DNA of 52,005 nucleotides from JBPCMN01 sp013695115 (GTDB lineage Bacteria; Actinomycetota; Acidimicrobiia; IMCC26256; JACDBD01): assembly GCA_051002235.1 (NCBI GenBank), contig JBPCMN010000037.1, forward strand, positions 1-52,005. The letters are read 5' to 3'. Each line of letters starts with the position of its first letter. Position 1 is the stretch's first letter. The position numbers and the translations under genes were made by a program. The notes under the pieces are model-generated. The model saw only the letters and a list, made by a program, of their open reading frames with translations. It was not told the origin of the DNA and made no database searches. Shown in pieces: positions 9,770 to 17,128 of the stretch.

Positions 9770-11881
9770 ATGGCCGCATCCGCGACGCCGGTTGGTCGCG
9801 TCCGCGAGGAGGGCGGCTACTTCCTCGAGATCCTCGCCCTCACCGCGTTCGCGTTCGCCCAGCCACTGCTCGACGTGTTCGGTCGCAGCCCGGAGACGTT
9901 CGTGTTCCGGGGCGCCGGGCCCCGGGACATCGTGTTGTTCGCGCTGGTCCTGGGCCTCGTTCCTCCGCTCGTTGTCGGCGGGTGCGCCGTCCTCGCCAAC
10001 TGGTTCGGCCGGGACGTCCGCGCGCTTGTGCAGGCGGTGGTCGTGGGCGCGCTGTTCGGCGTCCTCCTCCTCGTGGTCGTCAAGAAGCTCGTCGATGCGC
10101 GCGGCAGGTTCCTCGTGGCGGTGGCGGTGGCCGGCGCCATCGGGTTCGGCGCGCTCTACCGGCGAGCCGGATCGGTGCGAATGTGGTTGCGGTACGCGTC
10201 GGTGGCGCCGTTGGCGTTCGCGCTGCTGTTCCTGTTCGCGTCGCCGGTCTCCCAGCTCCTCTCGGTGGGTGGCGGCGCGTCGGCCGACGTCGGCAGCGCC
10301 GACACGCCCGTCGTCGTGCTCGTGCTCGACGAGTTCCCGACCAACTCGCTCATGCGTACCGACGGGACGATCGACGCCGAGCTCTTTCCCGGTTTCGCCG
10401 AGATCGCCGCTGACGCCACCTGGTACCGCAACTCGACCGCCACGGCGCTGCGCACCTCCTTCGCCGTCCCGGCGATCCTCACGGGCCGGTTCCCCCACGA
10501 CAACGTGGTCCCAGTGGCGAGCACCTATCCCGCCAACCTCTTCACGCTCCTCGGTGGCTCCTACGACGTGCACGGCGGAGAGGCGGTCACGCGGCTGTGC
10601 CCCGCCCGGGTCTGCGGGGACGCCTCGCACGGCGAGGTGATCGGGCCTCTGCTCGGGCAGGCGTGGGATGTGTGGACGGAGCTGTCGTCGCCGAGCGGGG
10701 TCGAGTCGGATCCCAACGAAACCCTGGTCGAGGAGCCCGCCGGCGGCCACTTCACCGAGCGCGCCGACGCCGACCCCCGCTTCGACTTCAACAAGAACCT
10801 CCGCAACACGACGCCGGCGCGCTTCGAAGAGTTCCTCGCCGGCATCGACGGATCGGGCAGGTCACTGGACTTCCTGCACCTGATCCTGCCCCACGGACCG
10901 TTCCAGTACTACCCGTCGGGCGTGCAGTACGAAGACGACGACGCGCCCAGTGGGCGCCGGAGCGCGGCCGACCGGTGGACCACCGACGACGCCGTCGTGC
11001 GCCTCGGCCGCCAGCGCCACCTGCTCCAGGTCCAGTACGTCGACACGCTCGTCACGAGGCTCCTCGAGCGTCTGCGCGACCAGGGTGTCTACGACCGCGC
11101 CATGGTCGTCGTGACCGCCGACCACGGCATCGCGTTCCAGCCCGGCGAGAGCAGCCGCGGGGCCGACAAGGACCGGGTGGAGCCCTCCTGGCCCGAGATC
11201 GCCTACGCTCCCCTGTTCGTCAAGCCGCCGGGTCAGCAGGAGGGAGCCGTCAGCGACGAGAACGTGACGAGCGTCGACATCCTGCCGAGCATCGCCGACT
11301 ATCTCGGGATCGAGCTCCCCTGGGACGTTGACGGACGATCGGTGCGCGGGGAGCCGAGGCCCGGCACCGACAAGGTGCTCTACACCTCCAACACCGCCAC
11401 CGGTCGCGAGGAGCCCGGCTCGCGCTACGAGGTCGACGGGGCCGAGGGCGCGCGCGTCGTGCGGGCAGCGGGCGTCGACACGCTCCGGGGTGCCGGCGAC
11501 GCGCAATGGGCGCTGTACCGCATCGGACCGTTCCCCGAGCTGGTCGGCCAGCCCGTCGCCGGCCTGACGGTTGCAGCGGACGCGGCCGGGCCGGTCGACC
11601 TCAAACAGCCCGAGCGGTTCGATGCCGCCACGCCGACCGAGGGGAGAGTTCCCGGGTTGATCTTCGGCAACCTCGACGCCGGCGTCGAGCCCGGCGCGCC
11701 GGTAGCGTGTGCGATCAACGGCACGATCGCGGGCGTGTCGTCCCGCTTCAGCCGTTCGAGGTCAAGCTTCGGGTTGCTGCCGCCCGACTTCCTGTGGCGC
11801 GATGGGCAGAACGACGTCTCGTGCTACATCGTCCGCACCCTCGCTGGGAGCGTGGAGCTGGTGCCGCTCCGCCGGTCGTAA
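9770..11881 (+). CDS. Membrane-anchored sulfatase / alkaline-phosphatase-fold protein
   Basis: A 703-aa protein with about four transmembrane helices in the first 165 residues (around 17-35, 48-75, 83-105 and 140-165), then an extracellular hydrolase domain of the alkaline phosphatase superfamily. Metal-site motifs seen are VVLVLDEFPTNSL, the nucleophile region ALRTSFAVPAILTGR, a DFLHLILPHGPFQY block and VTADHGIAFQPGE. The nucleophile is more likely Thr or Ser than a sulfatase-type Cys, so phosphoglycerol- or phosphoethanolamine-transferase chemistry on the cell surface is as likely as sulfate removal. The ATG at 9770 excludes an upstream extension that is antisense of the Tat phosphoesterase. 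Confidence 0.85.
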   Translation: MAASATPVGRVREEGGYFLEILALTAFAFAQPLLDVFGRSPETFVFRGAGPRDIVLFALVLGLVPPLVVGGCAVLANWFGRDVRALVQAVVVGALFGVLLLVVVKKLVDARGRFLVAVAVAGAIGFGALYRRAGSVRMWLRYASVAPLAFALLFLFASPVSQLLSVGGGASADVGSADTPVVVLVLDEFPTNSLMRTDGTIDAELFPGFAEIAADATWYRNSTATALRTSFAVPAILTGRFPHDNVVPVASTYPANLFTLLGGSYDVHGGEAVTRLCPARVCGDASHGEVIGPLLGQAWDVWTELSSPSGVESDPNETLVEEPAGGHFTERADADPRFDFNKNLRNTTPARFEEFLAGIDGSGRSLDFLHLILPHGPFQYYPSGVQYEDDDAPSGRRSAADRWTTDDAVVRLGRQRHLLQVQYVDTLVTRLLERLRDQGVYDRAMVVVTADHGIAFQPGESSRGADKDRVEPSWPEIAYAPLFVKPPGQQEGAVSDENVTSVDILPSIADYLGIELPWDVDGRSVRGEPRPGTDKVLYTSNTATGREEPGSRYEVDGAEGARVVRAAGVDTLRGAGDAQWALYRIGPFPELVGQPVAGLTVAADAAGPVDLKQPERFDAATPTEGRVPGLIFGNLDAGVEPGAPVACAINGTIAGVSSRFSRSRSSFGLLPPDFLWRDGQNDVSCYIVRTLAGSVELVPLRRS

Positions 11882-11884
11882 CCT
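11879..11884 (+). promoter_or_regulatory. -10 box overlapping the preceding stop codon (RpiB-like gene)
   Basis: TAACCT; its TAA is the stop codon of the sulfatase gene. Six nt separate it from the GTG at 11891. The same arrangement recurs at 12314. Confidence 0.5.
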
Positions 11885-11890
11885 GGGTTT

Positions 11891-12316
11891 GTGAAGGTCG
11901 TACTGGGATCGGACGACAAGACCCCGCTGACCGACGCGGTGGTCGCCGACCTCTACGAGCGTGGCCACGACGTCATCCTGGTGGGTCCGCCGGCCGGCGA
12001 GTCGAAGGAGTGGGTCGAGGTCGGCCGCCGGGTGGGCGAGATGGTGGCCGGGGGCGAGGCCGACACCGCGGTGCTGTTCTGCTGGACCGGCACGGGCGCG
12101 TCGATCGCGGCCAACAAGGTGCCGGGGGTGCGGGCCGCGCTCTGCACCGACGCCGCCACCGCCGCCGGCGCGCGTACCTGGAACGACGCCAACGTCCTGG
12201 TGATGGGCCTGCGCCTGGTCAGCCCGGACGTCGCCCGCGAGATGCTCGACGCCTGGTTCGAGACCGAGCCCGACCCGGACGAGGCGGCCACGATCGCCCG
12301 ACTCGAGACTCGCTAG
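11891..12316 (+). CDS. RpiB/LacAB sugar-phosphate isomerase family protein, atypical
   Basis: A 141-aa protein of the ribose-5-phosphate isomerase B fold. It has the N-terminal VVLGSDDKTPL, the catalytic-cysteine loop as CWTGTGAS (usual CGTGIG/CGSGIG) and the TWNDANVLVMG block. In E. coli RpiB the last block carries an active-site histidine (HNDANVL); here it is Trp. The catalytic Cys is kept. This argues for a divergent substrate or role and against naming it rpiB. GTG start 6 nt after TAACCT, with no Shine-Dalgarno needed. Confidence 0.75.
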   Translation: MKVVLGSDDKTPLTDAVVADLYERGHDVILVGPPAGESKEWVEVGRRVGEMVAGGEADTAVLFCWTGTGASIAANKVPGVRAALCTDAATAAGARTWNDANVLVMGLRLVSPDVAREMLDAWFETEPDPDEAATIARLETR

Positions 12317-12319
12317 GCT
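12314..12319 (+). promoter_or_regulatory. -10 box overlapping the preceding stop codon (GYD gene)
   Basis: TAGGCT; its TAG is the stop codon of the RpiB-like gene. Seven nt separate it from the GTG at 12327. Confidence 0.5.
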
Positions 12320-12326
12320 CCTGCCC

Positions 12327-12623
12327 GTGCCGACCTACGTGATGTTGACGACGCTCGGTCCCGACGGATGGGCCACCGTGCGCGAGCACCCGGAGCGGAT
12401 CGCCGAGGTGACGACCGAAGTCGAGAAGATGGGCCTGAAGGTCGTAGCCCAGTACGGCCTGATGGGGCAGTACGACTTCCTCAACGTGATCGAAGCGCCC
12501 GACGAGCAGACGATGGCGCGCGCCGCGATCACACTCGCGGCGCGCGGAACGATGCGCACCACGACGTTCCAGGCGATTTCGATCCCCGACTTGATCGCGG
12601 GGCTGAAGAAGGACTCGGGCTAG
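12327..12623 (+). CDS. GYD domain protein
   Basis: A 98-aa single-domain protein of the GYD family, an alpha/beta ferredoxin-like fold. It shows the usual start (PTYVMLTTLGPDGW), the middle GLKVVAQYGLMGQYDFLNVIEAP and the end MRTTTFQAI. Homologues are widespread small cytoplasmic proteins without an assigned reaction. GTG start 7 nt after TAGGCT. It is convergent with the small gene at 12637. Confidence 0.8.
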   Translation: MPTYVMLTTLGPDGWATVREHPERIAEVTTEVEKMGLKVVAQYGLMGQYDFLNVIEAPDEQTMARAAITLAARGTMRTTTFQAISIPDLIAGLKKDSG

Positions 12624-12636
12624 CGGGCTCTCTGCC

Positions 12637-12843
12637 CTAGACCCACCACATCGACGCCGAGCGCTTCGTCTCCTCGCGCACGTCGTCGTCGACGAAGAGC
12701 GCCGGGAGCACCGAGCCGTCGGAACGGCGGCGCACCCGGTAGCGATCTTCGCCCTGGTCCTGCACGACCTCGACGAGCTCGAAGCCGCGCGCCCAGCGCT
12801 GGTCGAAGCGTGCTCTGACTTCGACACGGACACCGATGTTCAC
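12637..12843 (-). CDS. Small conserved-looking hypothetical protein
   Basis: A 68-aa charged protein, beginning MNIGVRVEVRARFDQRWARG and ending WWV. It has short beta-like segments (FELVEVV, YRVRRRSDGSVLPALF) reminiscent of small SH3-like barrels. The GTG at 12843 lies 6 nt after a minus-strand TACCCT, which favours this start over longer frame extensions that run antisense to rnhB. Function not recognised; no signal peptide or membrane segment. Confidence 0.6.
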   Translation of the reverse strand: MNIGVRVEVRARFDQRWARGFELVEVVQDQGEDRYRVRRRSDGSVLPALFVDDDVREETKRSASMWWV

Positions 12844-12849
12844 ACCGCG

Positions 12850-12855
12850 AGGGTA
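12850..12855 (-). promoter_or_regulatory. Candidate leaderless -10 of the 68-aa protein gene
   Basis: TACCCT on minus, 6 nt before the GTG at 12843. Confidence 0.45.
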
Positions 12856-12918
12856 ACAAGGGCGGTCCGGCGTTGCATAGGCGAAACGGACATCCGAAAC
12901 ACGCCATTCATTGCTTGG

Positions 12919-12924
12919 TAGCTT
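12919..12924 (+). promoter_or_regulatory. Candidate leaderless -10 of rnhB
   Basis: TAGCTT, 7 nt before the ATG at 12932. It supports this ATG over the in-frame TTG at 12911, which would lie upstream of the box. Confidence 0.45.
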
Positions 12925-12931
12925 CGCCGAC

Positions 12932-13672
12932 ATGGTGCCGTCGACCTCCCTTCCAACGACGGCCCCACCCGCGACCGATCCCCCGACGCCAGCCGCCCCA
13001 ACGACCCCTCGGTCGGTCTCCAGACCTTCCCTGCGGCTCGAGCGGCGGTGCTGGGAGGCGGGTGACCAGGTCGTCTGCGGCATCGACGAGGTCGGACGGG
13101 GCGCCTGGGCCGGTCCGGTCACGGTGGCGGCCGTGATTCCGGCGCCCGAGCACGTCCGGGGCGTCCGCGACTCGAAGGAGCTGACCCCGGAGCAGCGGGA
13201 GCACGCCGCGGGAAAGGTGGCCGCCTGGGCGGTGGCCATCGGGATCGGCCACGCATCTCACGAGGAGTGCGACGAGCTGGGCATGACCGCCGCGCTCCGC
13301 GCCGCCGGGCGGCGGGCGCTCACGCTGCTGGCGATCCAGGGCTACGAGCCCGACCGGATCATCCTCGACGGCAAGCACGACTATCTCGGTCTCGGTGCGA
13401 GGGTGACGACGGTGATCAAGGCCGACTCCACCTCGCTGGCGGTGGCGGCGGCGTCGTGCGTGGCCAAGGTCACCCGGGATGCCCTCATGCACGGGGAGGC
13501 CGAGCACTACCCGCCGTACGGCTTCGAGTCGAACGTGGGCTACCCCGCGCCCGTCCACAAGGCCGCCCTGGCCGGTTACGGCCCCAGCGCCATCCACCGT
13601 CGGTCGTGGATCTTCATGGACGGCCTGTGCTGGCGGGGGGTGGCGCCTCCGCCGGGCAGACTGTTCCTGTAA
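12932..13672 (+). CDS. rnhB: Ribonuclease HII
   Basis: A 246-aa endonuclease that cuts the RNA strand of RNA/DNA hybrids, including single ribonucleotides in DNA. Catalytic carboxylates are in GIDEVGRGAWAGP (D52, E53), RDSK (D80) and the DRIILDG block; the conserved KADSTSLAVAAASCVAKVTRD region follows. It carries an unusual 35-40 residue Pro/Thr-rich N-terminal extension before the fold (LERRCWEAGDQ). The extension may be a true tail or indicate an internal start, but no good internal start codon is apparent. Confidence 0.93.
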   Translation: MVPSTSLPTTAPPATDPPTPAAPTTPRSVSRPSLRLERRCWEAGDQVVCGIDEVGRGAWAGPVTVAAVIPAPEHVRGVRDSKELTPEQREHAAGKVAAWAVAIGIGHASHEECDELGMTAALRAAGRRALTLLAIQGYEPDRIILDGKHDYLGLGARVTTVIKADSTSLAVAAASCVAKVTRDALMHGEAEHYPPYGFESNVGYPAPVHKAALAGYGPSAIHRRSWIFMDGLCWRGVAPPPGRLFL

Positions 13673-13710
13673 ACGCGAGGAAGGCCAGCCATGCCCCGAC
13701 TTGCTGTCGC

Positions 13711-13840
13711 GATTGCGCGGGAGCGGCGAGCGGCCCGCAGGGCGCCCGCCGGCCAGCCCTGTCGAGGATGGCCCGGCGGGCGAGGCGAGGCGACCAAGAG
13801 GGCGGCAGGTACCCTGCCGCCGAGCGAGGGCGACCAGGGA
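13711..13840 (+). repeat. Dispersed intergenic hairpin element, copy A (5' leader)
   Basis: Begins with GCGGGAGCGGCGAGCG and a CCCGCAGGGCG block, and contains hairpin GGCGGCAGG (13801-13809), loop TAC, CCTGCCGCC (13813-13821), then a CGAGCGAGGGCGACCAGGGA tail leading into a purine-rich ribosome-binding site and the ATG at 13855. It also holds an extra inverted repeat (CGCCCGCCGG / CCGGCGGGCG) missing from the other copies. Related copies lie at 29241, 36601 and 42301. Confidence 0.75.
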
Positions 13841-13854
13841 AGAAGGGGGAAGCG

Positions 13855-14427
13855 ATGGCGGACCTGAACCTTCCGGAACTCCACGACGAGGCGCTGGCGT
13901 CGACCCGCCACTACATCGCCGGGATCGGCACCGATCAATGGGCCGCTCCGACGCCGAACGAGGGCTGGGACGTGCGGGAGCTGGTCAACCACATCGTCAG
14001 CGGCAACTACTGGGCCGGCGAGCTCGCCCGGGGCAAGACCATCGAGGAGGTCGGCGACCGCCTCGACGGCGACATCCTGGGCGACGACCCGCTGGGCGAG
14101 TACGACACCTCGAGCGGCGCCGCCAGCGCCGCCTTCCACATGCCGGGCGCGATGGAGGCGATGTGCGCGGTGTCGTACGGCCCGGTCCCCGGCGAGATCT
14201 ACGCCGGTCACCGGTTCCTCGACGTGCTGATCCACGGTTGGGACGTTGCCAAGGCCACCGGCCAGGAAACCAAGCTGGCGCCGGAGCTGGTCGAGGCGTG
14301 CTGGGCGGTGGTCGAGCCCCAGAAGGACCAGCTCATCGGGAGCGGGATGTTCGGCAGCGACCACGACGCCCCCGCGGGCGCCGACCGTCAGACCGCGCTC
14401 CTCGCGGCGCTGGGCCGCAAGGCCTGA
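13855..14427 (+). CDS. TIGR03086-type metal-binding protein (DinB / mycothiol-maleylpyruvate-isomerase-like)
   Basis: A 190-aa protein of the DinB-like four-helix superfamily. A probable metal site is formed by His in LVNHIVSGNYW (about residue 46) and in HGWDVAKATGQ (about residue 128). The order MADLNLPELHDEAL, TPNEGWDVRELVNH, LDVLIHGWDVAKATGQ matches the TIGR03086 group. Members are related to mycothiol-dependent enzymes, consistent with the mycothiol amidase gene elsewhere in the window, but the substrate is unknown. The ATG follows a clear AGAAGGGGGA ribosome-binding site at the end of hairpin repeat copy A, so this gene is leadered, unlike most neighbours. Confidence 0.82.
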   Translation: MADLNLPELHDEALASTRHYIAGIGTDQWAAPTPNEGWDVRELVNHIVSGNYWAGELARGKTIEEVGDRLDGDILGDDPLGEYDTSSGAASAAFHMPGAMEAMCAVSYGPVPGEIYAGHRFLDVLIHGWDVAKATGQETKLAPELVEACWAVVEPQKDQLIGSGMFGSDHDAPAGADRQTALLAALGRKA

Positions 14428-14432
14428 CGACC

Positions 14433-14438
14433 TAGTCT
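14433..14438 (+). promoter_or_regulatory. Candidate leaderless -10 of the Nfu_N-like gene
   Basis: TAGTCT, 9 nt before the ATG at 14448. Confidence 0.35.
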
Positions 14439-14447
14439 GCGGGCTCC

Positions 14448-14813
14448 ATGGGCCAACCCATCACAGTGTCCGCGCAGCGGGGAGCGTCGCCTTCGGTCGT
14501 GACGTTCGACTGCGACCGCTCGATCACGGGAATGGCGATCGAGCGGTACGCGAGTGTCGACGACACCAAAGGCTCGCGGCCGCCCGACGTGTTGGCCCGG
14601 CGGCTCTTCGATCTCGGCGCCGGCGCCGTGACCATCTACTCCAGCGTGGTGACGGTCCAGGCGTCGCCCGAGCGCATGGACGAGCTCGAGCCGAAGTTCG
14701 CCGAGGCCATCGAGCACCTCTTCCTCTATTACGGCGACGAGGCCGGCTGGTCGCCCGCGGCCCGGGAAGCCCTGGGCATCGAGGTGAAAGCCCCGCCCGA
14801 GCCGGCGAAATAA
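14448..14813 (+). CDS. Hypothetical protein, possibly Nfu N-terminal-like
   Basis: A 121-aa protein. The arrangement RPPDVLARRLFDLGAGAVTIYSSVVTVQ recalls the Nfu/NifU N-terminal scaffold domain (small alpha/beta fold that follows iron-sulfur carrier proteins), but the rest does not give a firm match. There is no CxxC, so it could not itself hold an Fe-S cluster in the way of the NifU C-terminal domain. Plain ATG start. It ends 42 nt before the SOS-controlled imuA'; nothing ties it functionally to that operon. Confidence 0.6.
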   Translation: MGQPITVSAQRGASPSVVTFDCDRSITGMAIERYASVDDTKGSRPPDVLARRLFDLGAGAVTIYSSVVTVQASPERMDELEPKFAEAIEHLFLYYGDEAGWSPAAREALGIEVKAPPEPAK

Positions 14814-14828
14814 TCACCGCTTGCCCAT

Positions 14829-14849
14829 CGAACATACGTTCGCTACGGT
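14829..14849 (+). promoter_or_regulatory. LexA (SOS) box and -10 of the imuA'-imuB operon
   Basis: CGAACATACGTTCG (14829-14842) matches the actinobacterial/Bacillus-type LexA operator (GAAC-N4-GTTC). It abuts TACGGT (14844-14849), which is 6 nt before the imuA' ATG, so LexA would occlude RNA polymerase on a leaderless promoter. The same 14-mer followed by CTA(C/G)GGTC occurs before dnaE2. Confidence 0.9.
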
Positions 14850-14855
14850 CCGGGC

Positions 14856-15503
14856 ATGCCCTTGGCGGCGCTTCCCCGGCGTGACGAGCAGGCCCGCGCC
14901 CGCCTCGCCGAGACCGGGGAGATCGCCCGGCCGATCGTGCACGCGGGCGAGCGGGCCCTCCCGGTCTCGGGTGAGCTCGGCGAGCTGATCCCGGCGCTGC
15001 GCCGGGGTTCGGTGATCGCGGTCGAGGGCGAGCCCGGAGCGGGCGCGACCTCGATCGCCCTGCGACTGGCGGCGGCAGCGACGGCGGCGGGGGAGTGGGC
15101 GGCTGCGGTCGAGCTGCACGGCAGCATTGGTGGTCTGGCCGCGGCAGAAGCTGGGGTCGTGCTCGAACGGTTCGCCGTGGCTCGGCGGGTACCCCCCACC
15201 CGCTGGGCCGCGGTGGTGGCGGCGTTGCTCGACGGGATCGGCTTGGTGCTCGCCGAGGTCCCGCCGTACGCGCGCGTTGGCGACGCCCGGCGGCTGGCGG
15301 CGCGGGCGCGGGAGCGCGGGGTGGTGCTGGTCGGGGTGGGGGGTTGGCCGGCGGAGGCGGCACTGCGGGTGTGGGCCGAGGGCTCGGAGTGGCGCGGGCT
15401 CGGCTGTGGGACCGGACTGCTGGCGGCGCGTGATCTGGGGGTGCGGGTCGAGGGTCACGGGGTCCCCGCGCACGGGGTCGTTCCGGTCGCGCGCGCCGGC
15501 TGA
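14856..15503 (+). CDS. imuA': ImuA' - RecA-like accessory factor of the mutasome
   Basis: A 215-aa protein with a RecA-like core: Walker A-like GEPGAGATS near residues 58-66 followed by a short ATPase-like fold. It fits the actinobacterial ImuA' type, which works with ImuB and DnaE2 in translesion synthesis and damage-induced mutagenesis. Identification rests on the P-loop, length, the LexA box in front, and imuB starting 5 nt after its stop. Primary sequence is divergent, as is usual for this family, so by itself it would be hard to name. Confidence 0.8.
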   Translation: MPLAALPRRDEQARARLAETGEIARPIVHAGERALPVSGELGELIPALRRGSVIAVEGEPGAGATSIALRLAAAATAAGEWAAAVELHGSIGGLAAAEAGVVLERFAVARRVPPTRWAAVVAALLDGIGLVLAEVPPYARVGDARRLAARARERGVVLVGVGGWPAEAALRVWAEGSEWRGLGCGTGLLAARDLGVRVEGHGVPAHGVVPVARAG

Positions 15504-15508
15504 CGCCA

Positions 15509-17128
15509 GTGGCCGAGCGCACGGCTTGTCTCTGGTGCCCCGACTGGCCGGTGATCGCGCTGCGTTCGCGCGATCCGGGACTACGGGGCGTGCCGGTGGC
15601 GGTGCTCGAACGCGGTGAACGGGGACCGGTGGTGCTGTCGGCCTCGACCGAGGCGCGCGCCGAAGGAGTGACCACGGGACTGCGTCGCCGCGAGGCCGAG
15701 ACCCGTTGCCCCGGACTGGTCGCCGCCGACGCCGATCCTCATGTGGAGGCGCGCGCGTTCGAGGCGGTGGCACGGGCGGTGGAGGCGTTCACCCCTCGGC
15801 TGGTGCTCGATCGTCCCGGCCGGTTGGCGTTCCCCACCCGGGGCCCGTCGCGGTACTTCGGCGGCGACGAGTCGCTCGCGGCGCGCGTGCTGGCGGCGGT
15901 GGGCGAGGTCGGCACCGTCGACGCCCGGCTGGGTGTCGCGGACGGGGCGTTCGCGGCGGGGCTGGCGGCGCGGGCAGCGACGCCGGGAACCGCGCACGTA
16001 GTGCCGGCGGGGGAGTCGCCGGCGTTCCTGTCCGAGTGGTCGGTGGCCGCGCTGGGCGATCCCGAGCTCGCCGATCTGCTCACCCGGTTGGGGCTGCGCA
16101 CGATGGGCGCGTTCGCGGCGCTCCCCGCACCCTCGGTGTTGGGCCGCTTCGGCCCGTCCGGCGCGCGGGCGTACCGGCTCGCTCTCGGTCTCGACGAGCA
16201 CCCGCCCGCGCTCGAAGAGCCGCCGCCCGAGCTCACCGAGACCGCCGAGCTCGACCCGCCCGCGACCCAGGTCGAGACGGCCGCGTTCGTCGCCAAGGGC
16301 TTGGCCGACCGGCTACTCGAGCGGCTCGAGGCGCGCGGGATGGCGTGCACCCGGGTGACGATCGAAGCCGAGACCGAGCACGGCGAGCGGCTGACCCGGT
16401 GCTGGCGCCACGACGGCGCGCTCACGCCGGAGGCGTTGGCGGCGCGGGTCCGCTGGCAGCTCGAGGGCTGGCTCACCGGTCGCGAAAACTCCGACGAGGA
16501 CATCGACGTGACCGCGGGACTGACCCTTTTGCGACTCGCACCCGACGAGATCGTGCCGCTCGACGGTCGTCAACTCGGGTTCTGGGGCGGCGATCAGGCT
16601 GCCGCCGACCGCGCGGGCCGCGCGCTCGCGCGCGTGCAGGGGATGCTCGGTCATTTTGGAGAGCTGGTCACCCCGGTGCTACAGGGCGGGCGCACCCCGG
16701 CTGAGCGGGTGCGCTGGGTGCCGTGGGGTGATCCGCGCGAGCCGTTGCGGCCGGTCGACGCGGTGCGCGCCCCCGGTGCCAACGTGGCCGAGATGCCGCC
16801 GTGGCCGGGCGCGCTCCCCGATCCCGCGCCGGCACGCGTCTTCGATCTACCGCTCGCGGCCGAGTTCCTCGACCGCGATGGGCAGCCGGTCGTCGTGTCG
16901 GGCCGGGGCGACCCATCGGCGCCACCGGCGCGACTGCGCTGCGCCGAACTGCCTGGCGGCGGCGGCGATATCGCGGCATGGGTGGGTCCGTGGGCCCACG
17001 ACCTGCGCTGGTGGGACCGGAAGACCCGAGCCCGCTGCGCCCGCTGGGAGGTGGTGGTCAGCCCCGGTGTCGCCTGCCTGGTCGCGGTGACCGGCGGACA
17101 CGCCACCGTCGAGGCGATCTACGACTAG
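15509..17128 (+). CDS. imuB: ImuB - catalytically inactive Y-family polymerase subunit
   Basis: A 539-aa Y-family polymerase homologue, the hub that links ImuA', DnaE2 and the sliding clamp. It has the ImuB-type N-terminus ACLWCPDWPVIALRSRDP, STEARAEGVTTGLRRREAE and RPGRLAFPTRGPSRYFGGD. In true Y-family polymerases the last region carries the DE metal pair; it is absent, so the protein should not polymerise, as known for ImuB. GTG start 5 nt after the imuA' stop. Its TAG stop shares the palindrome CTAG with the stop of the convergent transporter gene. Confidence 0.9.
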   Translation: MAERTACLWCPDWPVIALRSRDPGLRGVPVAVLERGERGPVVLSASTEARAEGVTTGLRRREAETRCPGLVAADADPHVEARAFEAVARAVEAFTPRLVLDRPGRLAFPTRGPSRYFGGDESLAARVLAAVGEVGTVDARLGVADGAFAAGLAARAATPGTAHVVPAGESPAFLSEWSVAALGDPELADLLTRLGLRTMGAFAALPAPSVLGRFGPSGARAYRLALGLDEHPPALEEPPPELTETAELDPPATQVETAAFVAKGLADRLLERLEARGMACTRVTIEAETEHGERLTRCWRHDGALTPEALAARVRWQLEGWLTGRENSDEDIDVTAGLTLLRLAPDEIVPLDGRQLGFWGGDQAAADRAGRALARVQGMLGHFGELVTPVLQGGRTPAERVRWVPWGDPREPLRPVDAVRAPGANVAEMPPWPGALPDPAPARVFDLPLAAEFLDRDGQPVVVSGRGDPSAPPARLRCAELPGGGGDIAAWVGPWAHDLRWWDRKTRARCARWEVVVSPGVACLVAVTGGHATVEAIYD

